Assembly: GCF_018860155.1 (NCBI RefSeq) | Contig: NZ_JAHKNI010000016.1 | Coordinates: forward strand, 124,001-188,000 | Direction of reading: 5' to 3' | From: Nocardia albiluteola | Lineage (GTDB): Bacteria; Actinomycetota; Actinomycetes; Mycobacteriales; Mycobacteriaceae | Length of the DNA: 64,000 bases | Shown here: positions 51,388-59,413 of the stretch, in pieces | How positions within the stretch are numbered: the stretch's first letter is position 1 | Layout of the letters: every line of letters starts with the position of its first letter | Translations under genes and position numbers: made by a program | Notes under the pieces: generated by a model | Databases searched by the model: none | What the model was told of the DNA's origin: nothing | Seen by the model: only the letters and a program-made list of their open reading frames with translations

Positions 51388-53811
51388 ATGCCCGAGCAGT
51401 CCAGGTCTTCCGACCCGGCAATACTGCACCCGTGGGCCGATCGCCGGATGCGAGGCGGCGAGGCGGCGAGCCGCGCCGCGGATCCGTGGTCCACGCGGCG
51501 CCCGGTCGATCCCGCCGCCCGGCCGCTGTATCCCGTCTTCTCGGAACGGGTTTCGGCGCAGGAGCTGGCCCGCCCGGTGGCTCGCAAGCCGGACGCCCAG
51601 GCACTCGCGGGTGAGCTCGATCTCCTGTCCGAAACGGATTCCGCGGCGGTGCAGGGGGATCCGGGCCTGGGGCTGGAGCCGGCATCGAGCCGCACCGGCC
51701 GTACGCGGCCCAGCGTCCGGCGGCTCGGCGGTGGTCTGGTGGAGATGCCGAAGGTGACTCCGCTCGATCCGCGCACCGCGGTGCTGGCCGATCCGGAGGT
51801 GCCGGAGGTCAAGAGGTTCTGCTGGAAGTGCGATGCGCCGGTGGGCCGCCGCAGCGAGGCGGGTCCCGGCGCGATCACCGGGACCTGCGGAAAATGTGGC
51901 TCCCCGTTCAATTTCCGGCCCGCGTTGCGCGCGGGTGAACTGGTGGCCGGGCAGTACGAGGTGCAGGGCTGCCTGGCGCACGGCGGGCTCGGCTGGATCT
52001 ACCTCGCGGTCGACCGCAATGTCAGCGACCGCTGGGTGGTGCTCAAAGGTCTGCAGAACCCCCTCGATTTCGAGGCCCACGTGGTGGCCCTGGCCGAGCG
52101 GCAATTCCTGTCGGAGATGGCATTTCCCGGCATCGTGAAGATTCACAACTTCGTCAAGCACACCTCCGGCGAGACCTCGGCCGGCTACATCGTGATGGAG
52201 TACGTGGGTGGGCGTTCGCTGAAGAAGATGCTGGATCTGCTGTCCCCGCAGCGTATTCCGGTCGCGGAGGCGCTGGCGTACATGCTCGAGGTGCTGCCGG
52301 CGCTGGACTACCTGCATTCGCTGGGGCTGGCCTACAACGACCTCAAGCCCGACAACATCATGATCACCGAGGACGAGGTCAAACTCATCGACCTCGGCGC
52401 CGTCGCGGCCATGGAATCCTACGGCAGCATCTACGGCACACCCGGCTACCAGGCTCCCGAGATCGTCGAGACCGGGCCGACCGTGGCCGCGGACCTCTAT
52501 TCGGTGGGCCGCACCCTGGCCGCACTCGCGATCCACCTGCCGATCGGGCCCGACGGCAACTTCCTGCCGGGAATCCCGGAGCTGGAGTCGGATCCGGTGC
52601 TGCGCCGCTATCCACCGTTACGGCGTTTGCTGCTGCGCTCTACCCATCCCGATCCGGGGCGGCGCTTTCCCTCGGCCTACGCGATGTACTGCCAGTTCGC
52701 GGGCGTGCTGCGGATGGTGCTGGCCACCGAGACCGGCCGCGAGCATCCGCAGACCTCGGTCGAATTCGGCACCCTGCGTGGCGATTTCGGCATCGATACC
52801 CTCATCGCTCAGGCGGACGGCGTGATGCTGGGCGCACAGAGCATGCCCACCGTGGCCGCCGCGGACGTCGTCGCGGTGCTGCCGGTGCCGCTGATCGACG
52901 CCGAGGACCCCAGCGCCGAGTTGCTGTCCACACTGCACGGCGACCCGCACACGGTCCTGGATGCGTTGCGGCGCATCAGTTCCCGGATATCCGAGGGCGT
53001 GGTCACCCAACCCGAGACGTTCGAGCTGGAGGGCGCACTGACCGCGGTCCAGGCCCATCTCGAACTGGGTGAGGTGGCCGCGGCGCGGGCCGTGCTGGAC
53101 GTGCTGACCCCGCAGCACGCGACCGATTGGCGGATCGACTGGCATCGGGGCGTGGCCGCGATCCTCGAGGGCGAGTTCGAGTGCGCATACCGGCATTTCG
53201 ACGAGGTGCAGGCCATGGTTCCCGGCGAGATAGCCCCGGCGCTGGCCATGGCCGCCACCGCGGAGCTGGTCCTGCAGCACCTGGACAGCCCGGCCGAGGC
53301 CAACCGCTGGCACCGGGCCGCGATGGAGCACTACCGGACGGTGTGGCACACCAATCACGGCGTGGTGAGCGCCGCGTTCGGGCTGGCCCGTCGCCTGGCC
53401 GCGGATTCCGATCAGCTGTCGGCCGTGGCGGTGCTGGACGAGATACCGTCGGCCTCGCGGCATTCGGGGACGGCCCAGCTGACCGCGAGCTTCCTGCTGG
53501 TCTCCCGTCCTACCGCCGAAATCATCGAGGCCGATCTCGGTGAGGCGGCCGCGCGGGTGGAGAAGTTGCCGCGGGATCCGCGGTCGCTGCAGATGCGCGC
53601 GATCGTCGTCGGGGCGGCTTTGGAATGGGTGCGGGCCGGCGGGCAGACCAAACGCCTGGAACGAATCCTGGGTGTCCCGGTGACCGGGACCGGGCTGCGG
53701 CAGGCCCTGGAGACCTCGTTGCGCGCCCTGGCCGAGCTCACCCCCGACCGCTGGCACCGCTATCGGCTGGTCGATCTCGCCAATCGGATTCGCCCGCGGA
53801 GCTGGTGGTAG
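51388..53811 (+). CDS. pknG: PknG, soluble Ser/Thr protein kinase with rubredoxin-like and TPR domains
   Basis: ATG 51388 (GAGAGG six bases upstream) gives 807 residues. A GTG at 51340 would add 16. Disordered N-terminus, then a rubredoxin-like domain with Cys145, Cys148, Cys167 and Cys170. The kinase domain has Lys220 (VVLKGL) and catalytic Asp318 (YNDLKPDN), with DLGA in place of DFG, as is typical of PknG. A TPR domain fills the C-terminus from about residue 560. PknG phosphorylates GarA/OdhI, which controls glutamate dehydrogenase and 2-oxoglutarate dehydrogenase. The nearby GDH-like and permease genes fit that theme. Confidence 0.95.
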   Translation: MPEQSRSSDPAILHPWADRRMRGGEAASRAADPWSTRRPVDPAARPLYPVFSERVSAQELARPVARKPDAQALAGELDLLSETDSAAVQGDPGLGLEPASSRTGRTRPSVRRLGGGLVEMPKVTPLDPRTAVLADPEVPEVKRFCWKCDAPVGRRSEAGPGAITGTCGKCGSPFNFRPALRAGELVAGQYEVQGCLAHGGLGWIYLAVDRNVSDRWVVLKGLQNPLDFEAHVVALAERQFLSEMAFPGIVKIHNFVKHTSGETSAGYIVMEYVGGRSLKKMLDLLSPQRIPVAEALAYMLEVLPALDYLHSLGLAYNDLKPDNIMITEDEVKLIDLGAVAAMESYGSIYGTPGYQAPEIVETGPTVAADLYSVGRTLAALAIHLPIGPDGNFLPGIPELESDPVLRRYPPLRRLLLRSTHPDPGRRFPSAYAMYCQFAGVLRMVLATETGREHPQTSVEFGTLRGDFGIDTLIAQADGVMLGAQSMPTVAAADVVAVLPVPLIDAEDPSAELLSTLHGDPHTVLDALRRISSRISEGVVTQPETFELEGALTAVQAHLELGEVAAARAVLDVLTPQHATDWRIDWHRGVAAILEGEFECAYRHFDEVQAMVPGEIAPALAMAATAELVLQHLDSPAEANRWHRAAMEHYRTVWHTNHGVVSAAFGLARRLAADSDQLSAVAVLDEIPSASRHSGTAQLTASFLLVSRPTAEIIEADLGEAAARVEKLPRDPRSLQMRAIVVGAALEWVRAGGQTKRLERILGVPVTGTGLRQALETSLRALAELTPDRWHRYRLVDLANRIRPRSWW

Positions 53812-53833
53812 GCGGGCTGCCCGCGGGCCCGCC
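53811..53833. terminator. Bidirectional hairpin between convergent genes
   Basis: GGCGGGC at 53811-53817 pairs with GCCCGCC at 53827-53833, directly between the pknG stop and the end of the DUF1707 gene. Confidence 0.65.
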
Positions 53834-53836
53834 GAG

Positions 53837-54190
53837 TCAGCGGGTGCGCCGGTAGACCACGAGCGCCGGGGCGGCGGCGATCAGCGCGAGCCACCACCAG
53901 TGGCCGGTGGTCAGTGCCGCCGCGAGGGCGAGCACGACGATCGACACCGCGATCACCCCGGTCAGCGACGCGGGGTGCGAGTTCGCCGCGGTAGCGCCGG
54001 GAGTGAGGGGGATCGGCAGGTCGACCAGCACCTGGGCCAGCTCCTCCGGGGTGGTGGCGGTCGCGGCGATCGTGCTGCGGGCCTCGAATTCGGTCAGGCT
54101 CAGGCGTCCGGTGCCGACGTGGTGCGACAGGGTGTGCAGGGCACGCTCCCGCTCCGCGTCGCCGATCCGAGCTCCCATCTGCTCGTTCAT
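53837..54190 (-). CDS. DUF1707 (SHOCT-like) membrane protein
   Basis: 117 residues. The start matches the DUF1707 pattern: RIGDAERERALHTLSHHVGTG, RLSLTEFEAR, then ATTPEELAQVLVDLP. Two hydrophobic helices fill the C-terminal 45 residues. The family is common in actinobacteria and of unknown function, perhaps membrane-associated regulation. Confidence 0.85.
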   Translation of the reverse strand: MNEQMGARIGDAERERALHTLSHHVGTGRLSLTEFEARSTIAATATTPEELAQVLVDLPIPLTPGATAANSHPASLTGVIAVSIVVLALAAALTTGHWWWLALIAAAPALVVYRRTR

Positions 54191-54372
54191 AACGGAAGAA
54201 TAGGCGGGTTACCGAGCCCTGGAACGCCCGAATATCCAACGGTGGGAAGGTGTTCCGTGAATGTGACATCAATCGATGGTGCGTCGGGTGATGGGACAGC
54301 CTGGTTGCGGCTACTCTTGACAGAGAGCCCGTGGTAAGGGGCAGGTGGTCCGAGATGTGGTTTGCTTGAGAT

Positions 54373-55107
54373 ATGGCGGCGGGTGTGGAGTACACAATCG
54401 ATGAGCTCGCGCGTGCGGCGGGTACAACGGTGCGTAGCCTGCGGGTCTATCACGAACGCGGGGTGCTGCCACCGCCCGAGGTGCGTGGGCGCACGGGCTT
54501 CTACGGCGCCGACCATCTCAACCGGGTACACACCATCGGCCGGCTGCTGGACCGGGGGATCAAGCTCAACGGCATCCGCGAATTGCTGGAGGCATGGGAC
54601 CGCGGGGACGATCTCGGTGACATCCTGGGTGTCGCCAATGCCGAAGGCGCGCACGATACCGAGCCGTCGTCCGACGAGACGATAGCCGCCACCGAGCTCG
54701 AGCGGCTCTACGGCGACGTGCCGCACGGCTTGGCGCGGGTGGTCAGCCTCGGGCTCTACGAGCCGGTCGATGCCGCCAACTACCGGATCGCCGATCGGGA
54801 CCTGGTGCACGTGGTCGGGCAGCTGACCACGGTCGGCATCCCCACGGGGGATGTGCTCGGCGAGCTCGAGCGGCTGCGGGTGGACTGCGACCGCGTCGCC
54901 CGGCGCGTGGTCGAACTGTTCCATCGCACGGCGCTGGTCACGTTCCGGGAGTCCGAGCGCGGTTCGCAGGACCTGGCCACGCTCACTGAGCAGCTGGTGG
55001 TGACCCGTGCGGTCGCCGCGAAGACCACCGCCGAACTCGTCGACAGGTTCGTTGCCCGATACCTCGAGGGCGATACCGATCTGACCGATATCCTCTCGGG
55101 CGCCTGA
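54373..55107 (+). CDS. MerR-family transcriptional regulator
   Basis: 244 residues. The N-terminal winged helix is standard (YTIDELARAAGTTVRSLRVY, then HERGVLPPPEVRGRTGFYG). A dimerisation helix follows, then an effector domain of about 130 residues with no metal-binding Cys, so an organic ligand is more likely. No neighbour is divergently placed. MerR proteins bind inverted repeats between -35 and -10, so it is a possible but unproven partner of the palindrome at 55154, which lies downstream of it. Confidence 0.88.
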   Translation: MAAGVEYTIDELARAAGTTVRSLRVYHERGVLPPPEVRGRTGFYGADHLNRVHTIGRLLDRGIKLNGIRELLEAWDRGDDLGDILGVANAEGAHDTEPSSDETIAATELERLYGDVPHGLARVVSLGLYEPVDAANYRIADRDLVHVVGQLTTVGIPTGDVLGELERLRVDCDRVARRVVELFHRTALVTFRESERGSQDLATLTEQLVVTRAVAAKTTAELVDRFVARYLEGDTDLTDILSGA

Positions 55108-55153
55108 GTTCCTCTCGTCCACTCTCCAGCCCTGAGAACACCACTTTAACGTG

Positions 55154-55167
55154 CCGCTAATTAGCGG
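55154..55167. promoter_or_regulatory. Perfect 14-bp palindrome CCGCTAATTAGCGG
   Basis: Perfect palindrome, 79 bases before the start at 55247. With outer bases GT and AC it extends to 20 bp with a single mismatched pair. It is followed by TACGTTCAGTGT, shared with the permease element. Confidence 0.5.
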
Positions 55168-55246
55168 TACGTTCAGTGTGTAATTTTCGCCACCCTGCCC
55201 GAGAGATTGACGTCGGCAGGCAGGAGCTGGGCAGTTCACGACGTCG

Positions 55247-55870
55247 ATGGACGGTACGAAGATGAGCGTGTCACACGAAAGTGGAACACAGCGCAACCCG
55301 TTCGGCTCGCGATTCCTGACCTGCGTCGCGGTGGCGGTGGCCGTGTCGATCGGCTCTGCCGGACTTGCTGCCGCGCAACCGGGATCCGGACGCGGAGGCG
55401 GCGGTGGAGGCGGCGGTGGCGACAGCATGCACCCCGGGACCTCGAGTTTCGAGCGTTCGGACAACGGGACGAACCACGACGGTCCGAGTTATTCGTCGCT
55501 CGGGAATTCGGGCTCCGCTGATTCGGGATCCGAACATTCGACTCCGGGGTATGCGTTCTCGGATCCGGCCCTGGACGCGCCGCCCCACGTGATCCCGCAT
55601 TACAACCAGTCCCAGCATCCGCCGGGTTCCTCCACCCTCCCGCACGACGGGTCCCAGAACAACCCGCCGGCGGATTCACGCCCCGCCCCGGGGCAGGTGA
55701 TCGTGCCGCCGCCGCCGGGCGCCGGTTTCACCCAATGGCTGGGTGACGGTGCGCTGCTGTGGATCCCCGGGCTCGTGTCCCCGCAGCCGCAGCCGGGCGG
55801 TCCCAACGTCGCCCCCAACGGCAACAAGGGATTCTGCAACGCCTCGAGGCCCGTATGTTCCACCGGGTAG
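55247..55870 (+). CDS. Secreted Gly/Pro/Ser-rich hypothetical protein
   Basis: 207 residues, or 202 from the ATG at 55262. Neither start has a strong ribosome site. A Sec signal peptide is clear (hydrophobic FLTCVAVAVAVSIGSAGL, cleavage after AAA-Q near residue 45). The mature part is low in complexity, with a Gly run, several SDSG/SG stretches and two Cys at the end (FCNASRPVC). Compact motifs are absent. It is probably an exported envelope protein. Confidence 0.65.
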   Translation: MDGTKMSVSHESGTQRNPFGSRFLTCVAVAVAVSIGSAGLAAAQPGSGRGGGGGGGGGDSMHPGTSSFERSDNGTNHDGPSYSSLGNSGSADSGSEHSTPGYAFSDPALDAPPHVIPHYNQSQHPPGSSTLPHDGSQNNPPADSRPAPGQVIVPPPPGAGFTQWLGDGALLWIPGLVSPQPQPGGPNVAPNGNKGFCNASRPVCSTG

Positions 55871-55999
55871 CCAGGCCTCAGCAGGGGCCGAACGGGTATC
55901 CCTGGCGAAACCGGACCATTCGGTCTGGAATGTCGCAGCTGGGTGAAACCTACGGTCTACGTACCATGGCGGATGTTTCCGAGGACGACGCCGAGTTGT

Positions 56000-57100
56000 A
56001 TGCATCAAATGACTGTGATGCGCGACATTCCATGGGTGACGATTGAGACCCTGGCACCCGAGGGTATGTCCGCCGTCTCGGTGGGTGCGGAGCCGCGGGA
56101 CTTCTCCGGATCGCACCGGGTGGTCCAGCGACTGCTGAGCAAGATGCCGGCGGTATACGACGGCCTGACCACCGATCGCGTCATCGCCGAGATCGCCTCG
56201 GCCCGGCACAGTGCGGTGGCCGTCGATATTCCCGTCCGGACCGGCGCGGGAATGTATGCGCTCCTGGTGCGGCCGGTGCTGGGCCCCGCCGGCGAGGTGC
56301 ACGCGGTGCGGTTCGGGCTGAGCCCGGCGCACCAGCGCGCGCCACGGTCGGGTTCGGCCGTGGGCGGGATCTGGGATCTGGCATCGCAGACGCTGTCCCT
56401 GCCGGTGCAGGTGGCGACGTTCTCCGGCATGTCCCTGCCGGAGTACCAGCCGATCATGTCGATCGCGGAGATGTTCCAGCGGTGGACGGACTTCGAGCGG
56501 CATGCCGAGCTGCTGGATCTGCTGTACGAGCCCGGCCAGGGCGGGGCGATGCAGTTCGATGTGACGGTCGGAATGCGGGGACGGTGGCGGGTGTCGATCC
56601 GTGCCCGCGACGACATGCGCACCCGCGGGGCCTGGTGGCTCATCGAGGACTTGGGGGAAGACATGGTTCCCCCGCAGTCGGTGGCGCTCGAGCGGGTGGC
56701 CCTGCGCGAGGCACACCGGCGCGCGGGCAATCATCTCGGTGTGCTGCAGGTGGAGCACGCGAGCATCTCGCACTGGCTCACCGATCCCGCGCCGTGGGTG
56801 CGGTGGTATGGATTGTCCTCGCCGGTGGACGTATTTCATCCCGACGATCGCGAGCGCCTCGCGAGCGCCAACGAGCGCCTGCTGACGGGCGCCTCGACCA
56901 CGATCACGGTGCGCCTGCTCGACACTCGCGACGGCTACACCTCAACCGTCTTGTCGCTGTATCCGTATCCGGGATTTTCCGGCCGCCAGCTGGCCATCGG
57001 TGAATTCGCGCCGGCATCGAGGGAGTGCTCGACGCCCGTGCGCTCACTGCGTGCGGTTTCCCATCGCGGAGAATGGCCGATACTCAACCATATCGGTTGA
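56000..57100 (+). CDS. PAS-like domain signalling protein
   Basis: ATG 56000 gives 366 residues. Starts at 56009 and 56018 are alternatives, none with a clear ribosome site. Residues 80-250 resemble the two-part sensor region found in mycobacterial and rhodococcal proteins of unknown function. The C-terminal 110 residues are PAS-like (DVFHPDDRERLASANERLL, then VRLLDTRDGYTSTVLSLYP). No output domain is present, so it may act through protein contacts. The neighbours are a secreted protein and an SLT hydrolase. Confidence 0.6.
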   Translation: MHQMTVMRDIPWVTIETLAPEGMSAVSVGAEPRDFSGSHRVVQRLLSKMPAVYDGLTTDRVIAEIASARHSAVAVDIPVRTGAGMYALLVRPVLGPAGEVHAVRFGLSPAHQRAPRSGSAVGGIWDLASQTLSLPVQVATFSGMSLPEYQPIMSIAEMFQRWTDFERHAELLDLLYEPGQGGAMQFDVTVGMRGRWRVSIRARDDMRTRGAWWLIEDLGEDMVPPQSVALERVALREAHRRAGNHLGVLQVEHASISHWLTDPAPWVRWYGLSSPVDVFHPDDRERLASANERLLTGASTTITVRLLDTRDGYTSTVLSLYPYPGFSGRQLAIGEFAPASRECSTPVRSLRAVSHRGEWPILNHIG

Positions 57101-57127
57101 TGGCGAGCGGGAGGGCGGTGCTGCCTG

Positions 57128-58126
57128 ATGGGGTCGACCGGAAGTACCGCAACCGTCGAGGATTTTCCCGTTCCGGCCGGGATTCATCAGCACACGGCGG
57201 ACCTGATCACGACCGCGCACACCCAGATTCAGGATTCGGTCGATCTGCTCGGCGCGGGGGAGCCCCAGCAGGCCCCGGATTTCATTGCCTCGCTTCGGAG
57301 CGGGAACCTGGAGAAGGTGAAAGACGGCTCAGCCATGGCGGTTTCGCAGTATCAGACATCTGCTGCGAAGCTGAAATCCGTTGAACAACAACTGAAGAAG
57401 CAGAATGCGGAGGTCGGCCATACGACGTTCAAGGCGGGCACGATCCCGGGGGACACCTGGGAGACGATCCAGAAGCGCGTGGACAAACTGGTTGCGACGC
57501 TAAAGGGTACGCCCGCTCCGGCGGCCGGGCACGAGTACGTGTCGGCCGGTGTCGAGTCGAGTGTGCAGGATGCGGTGCTCACCGCGGTGGTCGACGTGAG
57601 TGGCTATATCGAGAGTGCGTATGCGCAGATGGTGGCGCTCGCGGCGACGGTCAGCGGTCCAGGCGTGAGGCCTGCGACTGTCGACCGTCAGACCTACCGA
57701 CCCGTCGGGACGACGCCGTGGAACGGCCGCCGCTATGCTGGCAGCCCCGCTCCCGCAGTGAGGCCCTCGGGCGATGTCAAACAGTGGATCGAAGAGGCCA
57801 AGAAGATCCTCATCGCAGCGGGTGTTCGGCCGGATCAGATCGATGAGAACGCCATCGCCACGATTATCGAAAACGAATCGGGCGGTGACCCGAACGCGAT
57901 CAACAACTGGGACAGCAACGCCGCGGCCGGGCACCCCTCGAAGGGCCTGATGCAGTGCATCGACAGCACCTTCAACTCCTACGCCGTACCCGGCCACACC
58001 GACATCTGGAACCCGGTCGACAACATCGTCGCCGCAACCCGCTATTCGATCGCCACCTACGGCGGACTGGACAATGTCCCCGGCGTGAAAGCCGTGGCGG
58101 GCGGCGGCAGCTACGTCGGGTACTGA
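57128..58126 (+). CDS. Modular lytic transglycosylase-like protein (SLT domain), second copy
   Basis: 332 residues. Residues 10-180 form the shared helical domain (SVDLLGAGEPQQAPDF), the same type as at 5237 and 22384. The C-terminal 110 residues are an SLT domain with likely catalytic Glu250 (IENESGG), close to that of 8070-9209. It should cut glycan strands. No Sec signal is seen, so ESX or another leaderless route is likely. It lies 12 kb beyond the core locus, which indicates that the family extends past the island. Confidence 0.78.
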   Translation: MGSTGSTATVEDFPVPAGIHQHTADLITTAHTQIQDSVDLLGAGEPQQAPDFIASLRSGNLEKVKDGSAMAVSQYQTSAAKLKSVEQQLKKQNAEVGHTTFKAGTIPGDTWETIQKRVDKLVATLKGTPAPAAGHEYVSAGVESSVQDAVLTAVVDVSGYIESAYAQMVALAATVSGPGVRPATVDRQTYRPVGTTPWNGRRYAGSPAPAVRPSGDVKQWIEEAKKILIAAGVRPDQIDENAIATIIENESGGDPNAINNWDSNAAAGHPSKGLMQCIDSTFNSYAVPGHTDIWNPVDNIVAATRYSIATYGGLDNVPGVKAVAGGGSYVGY

Positions 58127-58383
58127 CCCGGGACCGGATCGCTCAGTTGGCGAAGTAGAGCAAGAGTCCGACTCACGGCATCGCCGATCGATGTATCGAG
58201 GACGAGTGAATCGAATGCGATCGTGCCGATCTCTCGTGGCAGCAGATAGCTCGGCACATTCTGCCGGGGCGCCTCGAGGCGTTCGTGCAGTTCGCGAGTA
58301 ACGACGGCAGCCTCAGGCCTCAGCGCATACTCGATGCCAATACCGCCGCCCAGACGTTGAGGGTGTAGTCCCGGCCCGGCCAC
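58111..58383 (-). CDS. Hypothetical 90-residue protein, doubtful
   Basis: A minus-strand frame that overlaps the end of the SLT gene by 16 bases. The product has amphipathic helices in its C-terminal half and no known family. It is the only candidate in the 320 bases between the SLT gene and the sugar-transferase-like gene. It could be the decayed end of an operon led by the latter. Confidence 0.25.
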   Translation of the reverse strand: MAGPGLHPQRLGGGIGIEYALRPEAAVVTRELHERLEAPRQNVPSYLLPREIGTIAFDSLVLDTSIGDAVSRTLALLRQLSDPVPGQYPT

Positions 58384-58447
58384 CGATGAGCTACTGAGGT
58401 CTCGCCTAGAGATCGAGCTCCTAACCGATTCGCCAGTGGTGCCGGTA

Positions 58448-59254
58448 TCAGGAATGCTTGCCGACCCTGCGCAGCAGATTCTGCATCTCCCGGCCGAACT
58501 GGCGGCGGAAATACTTCCGCATGACGACGTCGATGTAATATTCGTCGAGCGTTCGGCTGGCCTGCAGCATGTAGAAGGCCTCGGCCCACAACCGGGTCAG
58601 CAGATACTCCGGTGATTGGGCCGGGAGCGACCTGCAGCCGGGAAAGTGCAGTGAGAACATCGCGTCTCGAAGAAATCCGGACCAGTATCCGAACTCCGCG
58701 GGCGTGAGAGCCTGCCGCATCAGCTCGAAGTCGGCACGGAGCGTCAGCCTCCCGATGCCCACGAACGACATCGTGCCGTCGAGTATCGCCAGGAACTGCG
58801 GGTATTCGTCGAACGACATATTGCGCGAGATATCGGCCACGAGGCCGCTCAGGGCATCGGGGTCTCTCCCGCTGACCTGCTCGGGCTGATCGCGCCGCAT
58901 CGTCGGCAATTTGTGCGTGGCGACAGGTGGATCTCCGAGCCGGGGGATGCGTTGCTGCTCGATCAGCAGTGGCCGCAGCCGTCTCGCCGGGTTTCGCATT
59001 ATCTCCTCGGCGCGCAGCCCAGCCATCGTGAACGCGGTGATCAGGGCGTAGAACGGAGCGTGTCGATGGAGTCGTTGGAGTTCCCAGTCGCGGCGTTCCT
59101 GGCTATTGATCCACGCCAGCCCGTGCGGCTCGCCGGGAGCCGGATCCGGCAGCTCGGCGAAATACTCGAACCCGGGATATTTCAGCAGTGTGGCACGCAG
59201 CCAGGCGGGATCGAGAAGTTCGGGTGGTATGGGCTGATAGGCCGCACCGTCCAT
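58448..59254 (-). CDS. Soluble protein resembling bacterial sugar transferases
   Basis: 268 residues. The central SFDEYPQFLAILDGTMSFVG fits the hallmark of undecaprenyl-phosphate sugar-1-phosphate transferases (SLDELPQLLNVLKGDMSLVG), and a Pro-Gly step and a C-terminal YYIDVVMRKYF region follow in the right order. The usual N-terminal membrane helix is missing, and the Pro-Arg after the hallmark is replaced by Ile-Gly. It is therefore either inactive, differently used, or a remote homologue. The start at 59254 has only a weak ribosome site. Confidence 0.5.
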   Translation of the reverse strand: MDGAAYQPIPPELLDPAWLRATLLKYPGFEYFAELPDPAPGEPHGLAWINSQERRDWELQRLHRHAPFYALITAFTMAGLRAEEIMRNPARRLRPLLIEQQRIPRLGDPPVATHKLPTMRRDQPEQVSGRDPDALSGLVADISRNMSFDEYPQFLAILDGTMSFVGIGRLTLRADFELMRQALTPAEFGYWSGFLRDAMFSLHFPGCRSLPAQSPEYLLTRLWAEAFYMLQASRTLDEYYIDVVMRKYFRRQFGREMQNLLRRVGKHS

Positions 59255-59413
59255 CGGCAGGGCCCGATAGCCGACTCGCGTCTCACCGATATCGCGGTTG
59301 TGGGATCGTCCGGTGAGGATTTTGGATGCGCGTGTCCGGCGTTGTTCGGCGCGGCGGGCTCTCAGTTCGCGGAGCGATATGCCGGTGGTGAAAGATGCCC
59401 TGCTGCCGCGCAG

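Noticed and set aside
49996..52536. Long minus-strand open frame opposite the permease and pknG genes
   Set aside because: Composition is Arg/His/Gly-rich without domains, typical of the antisense of high-G+C genes. The plus strand carries clear permease and PknG motifs.
47444..55167. CCGYTAWNTARCGG elements as GlnR boxes
   Set aside because: GlnR sites follow a GTnAC/GAAAC tandem pattern with six-base spacers, which these do not show.
55871..55999. Possible small gene between the secreted protein and the PAS-like protein
   Set aside because: Frames present are short, without ribosome site, and overlap the neighbouring coding regions.
57076..57097. CCGATA/TATCGG inverted repeat at the end of the PAS-like gene
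   Set aside because: A six-base stem with an eight-base loop within coding sequence is not enough to call a terminator or operator.
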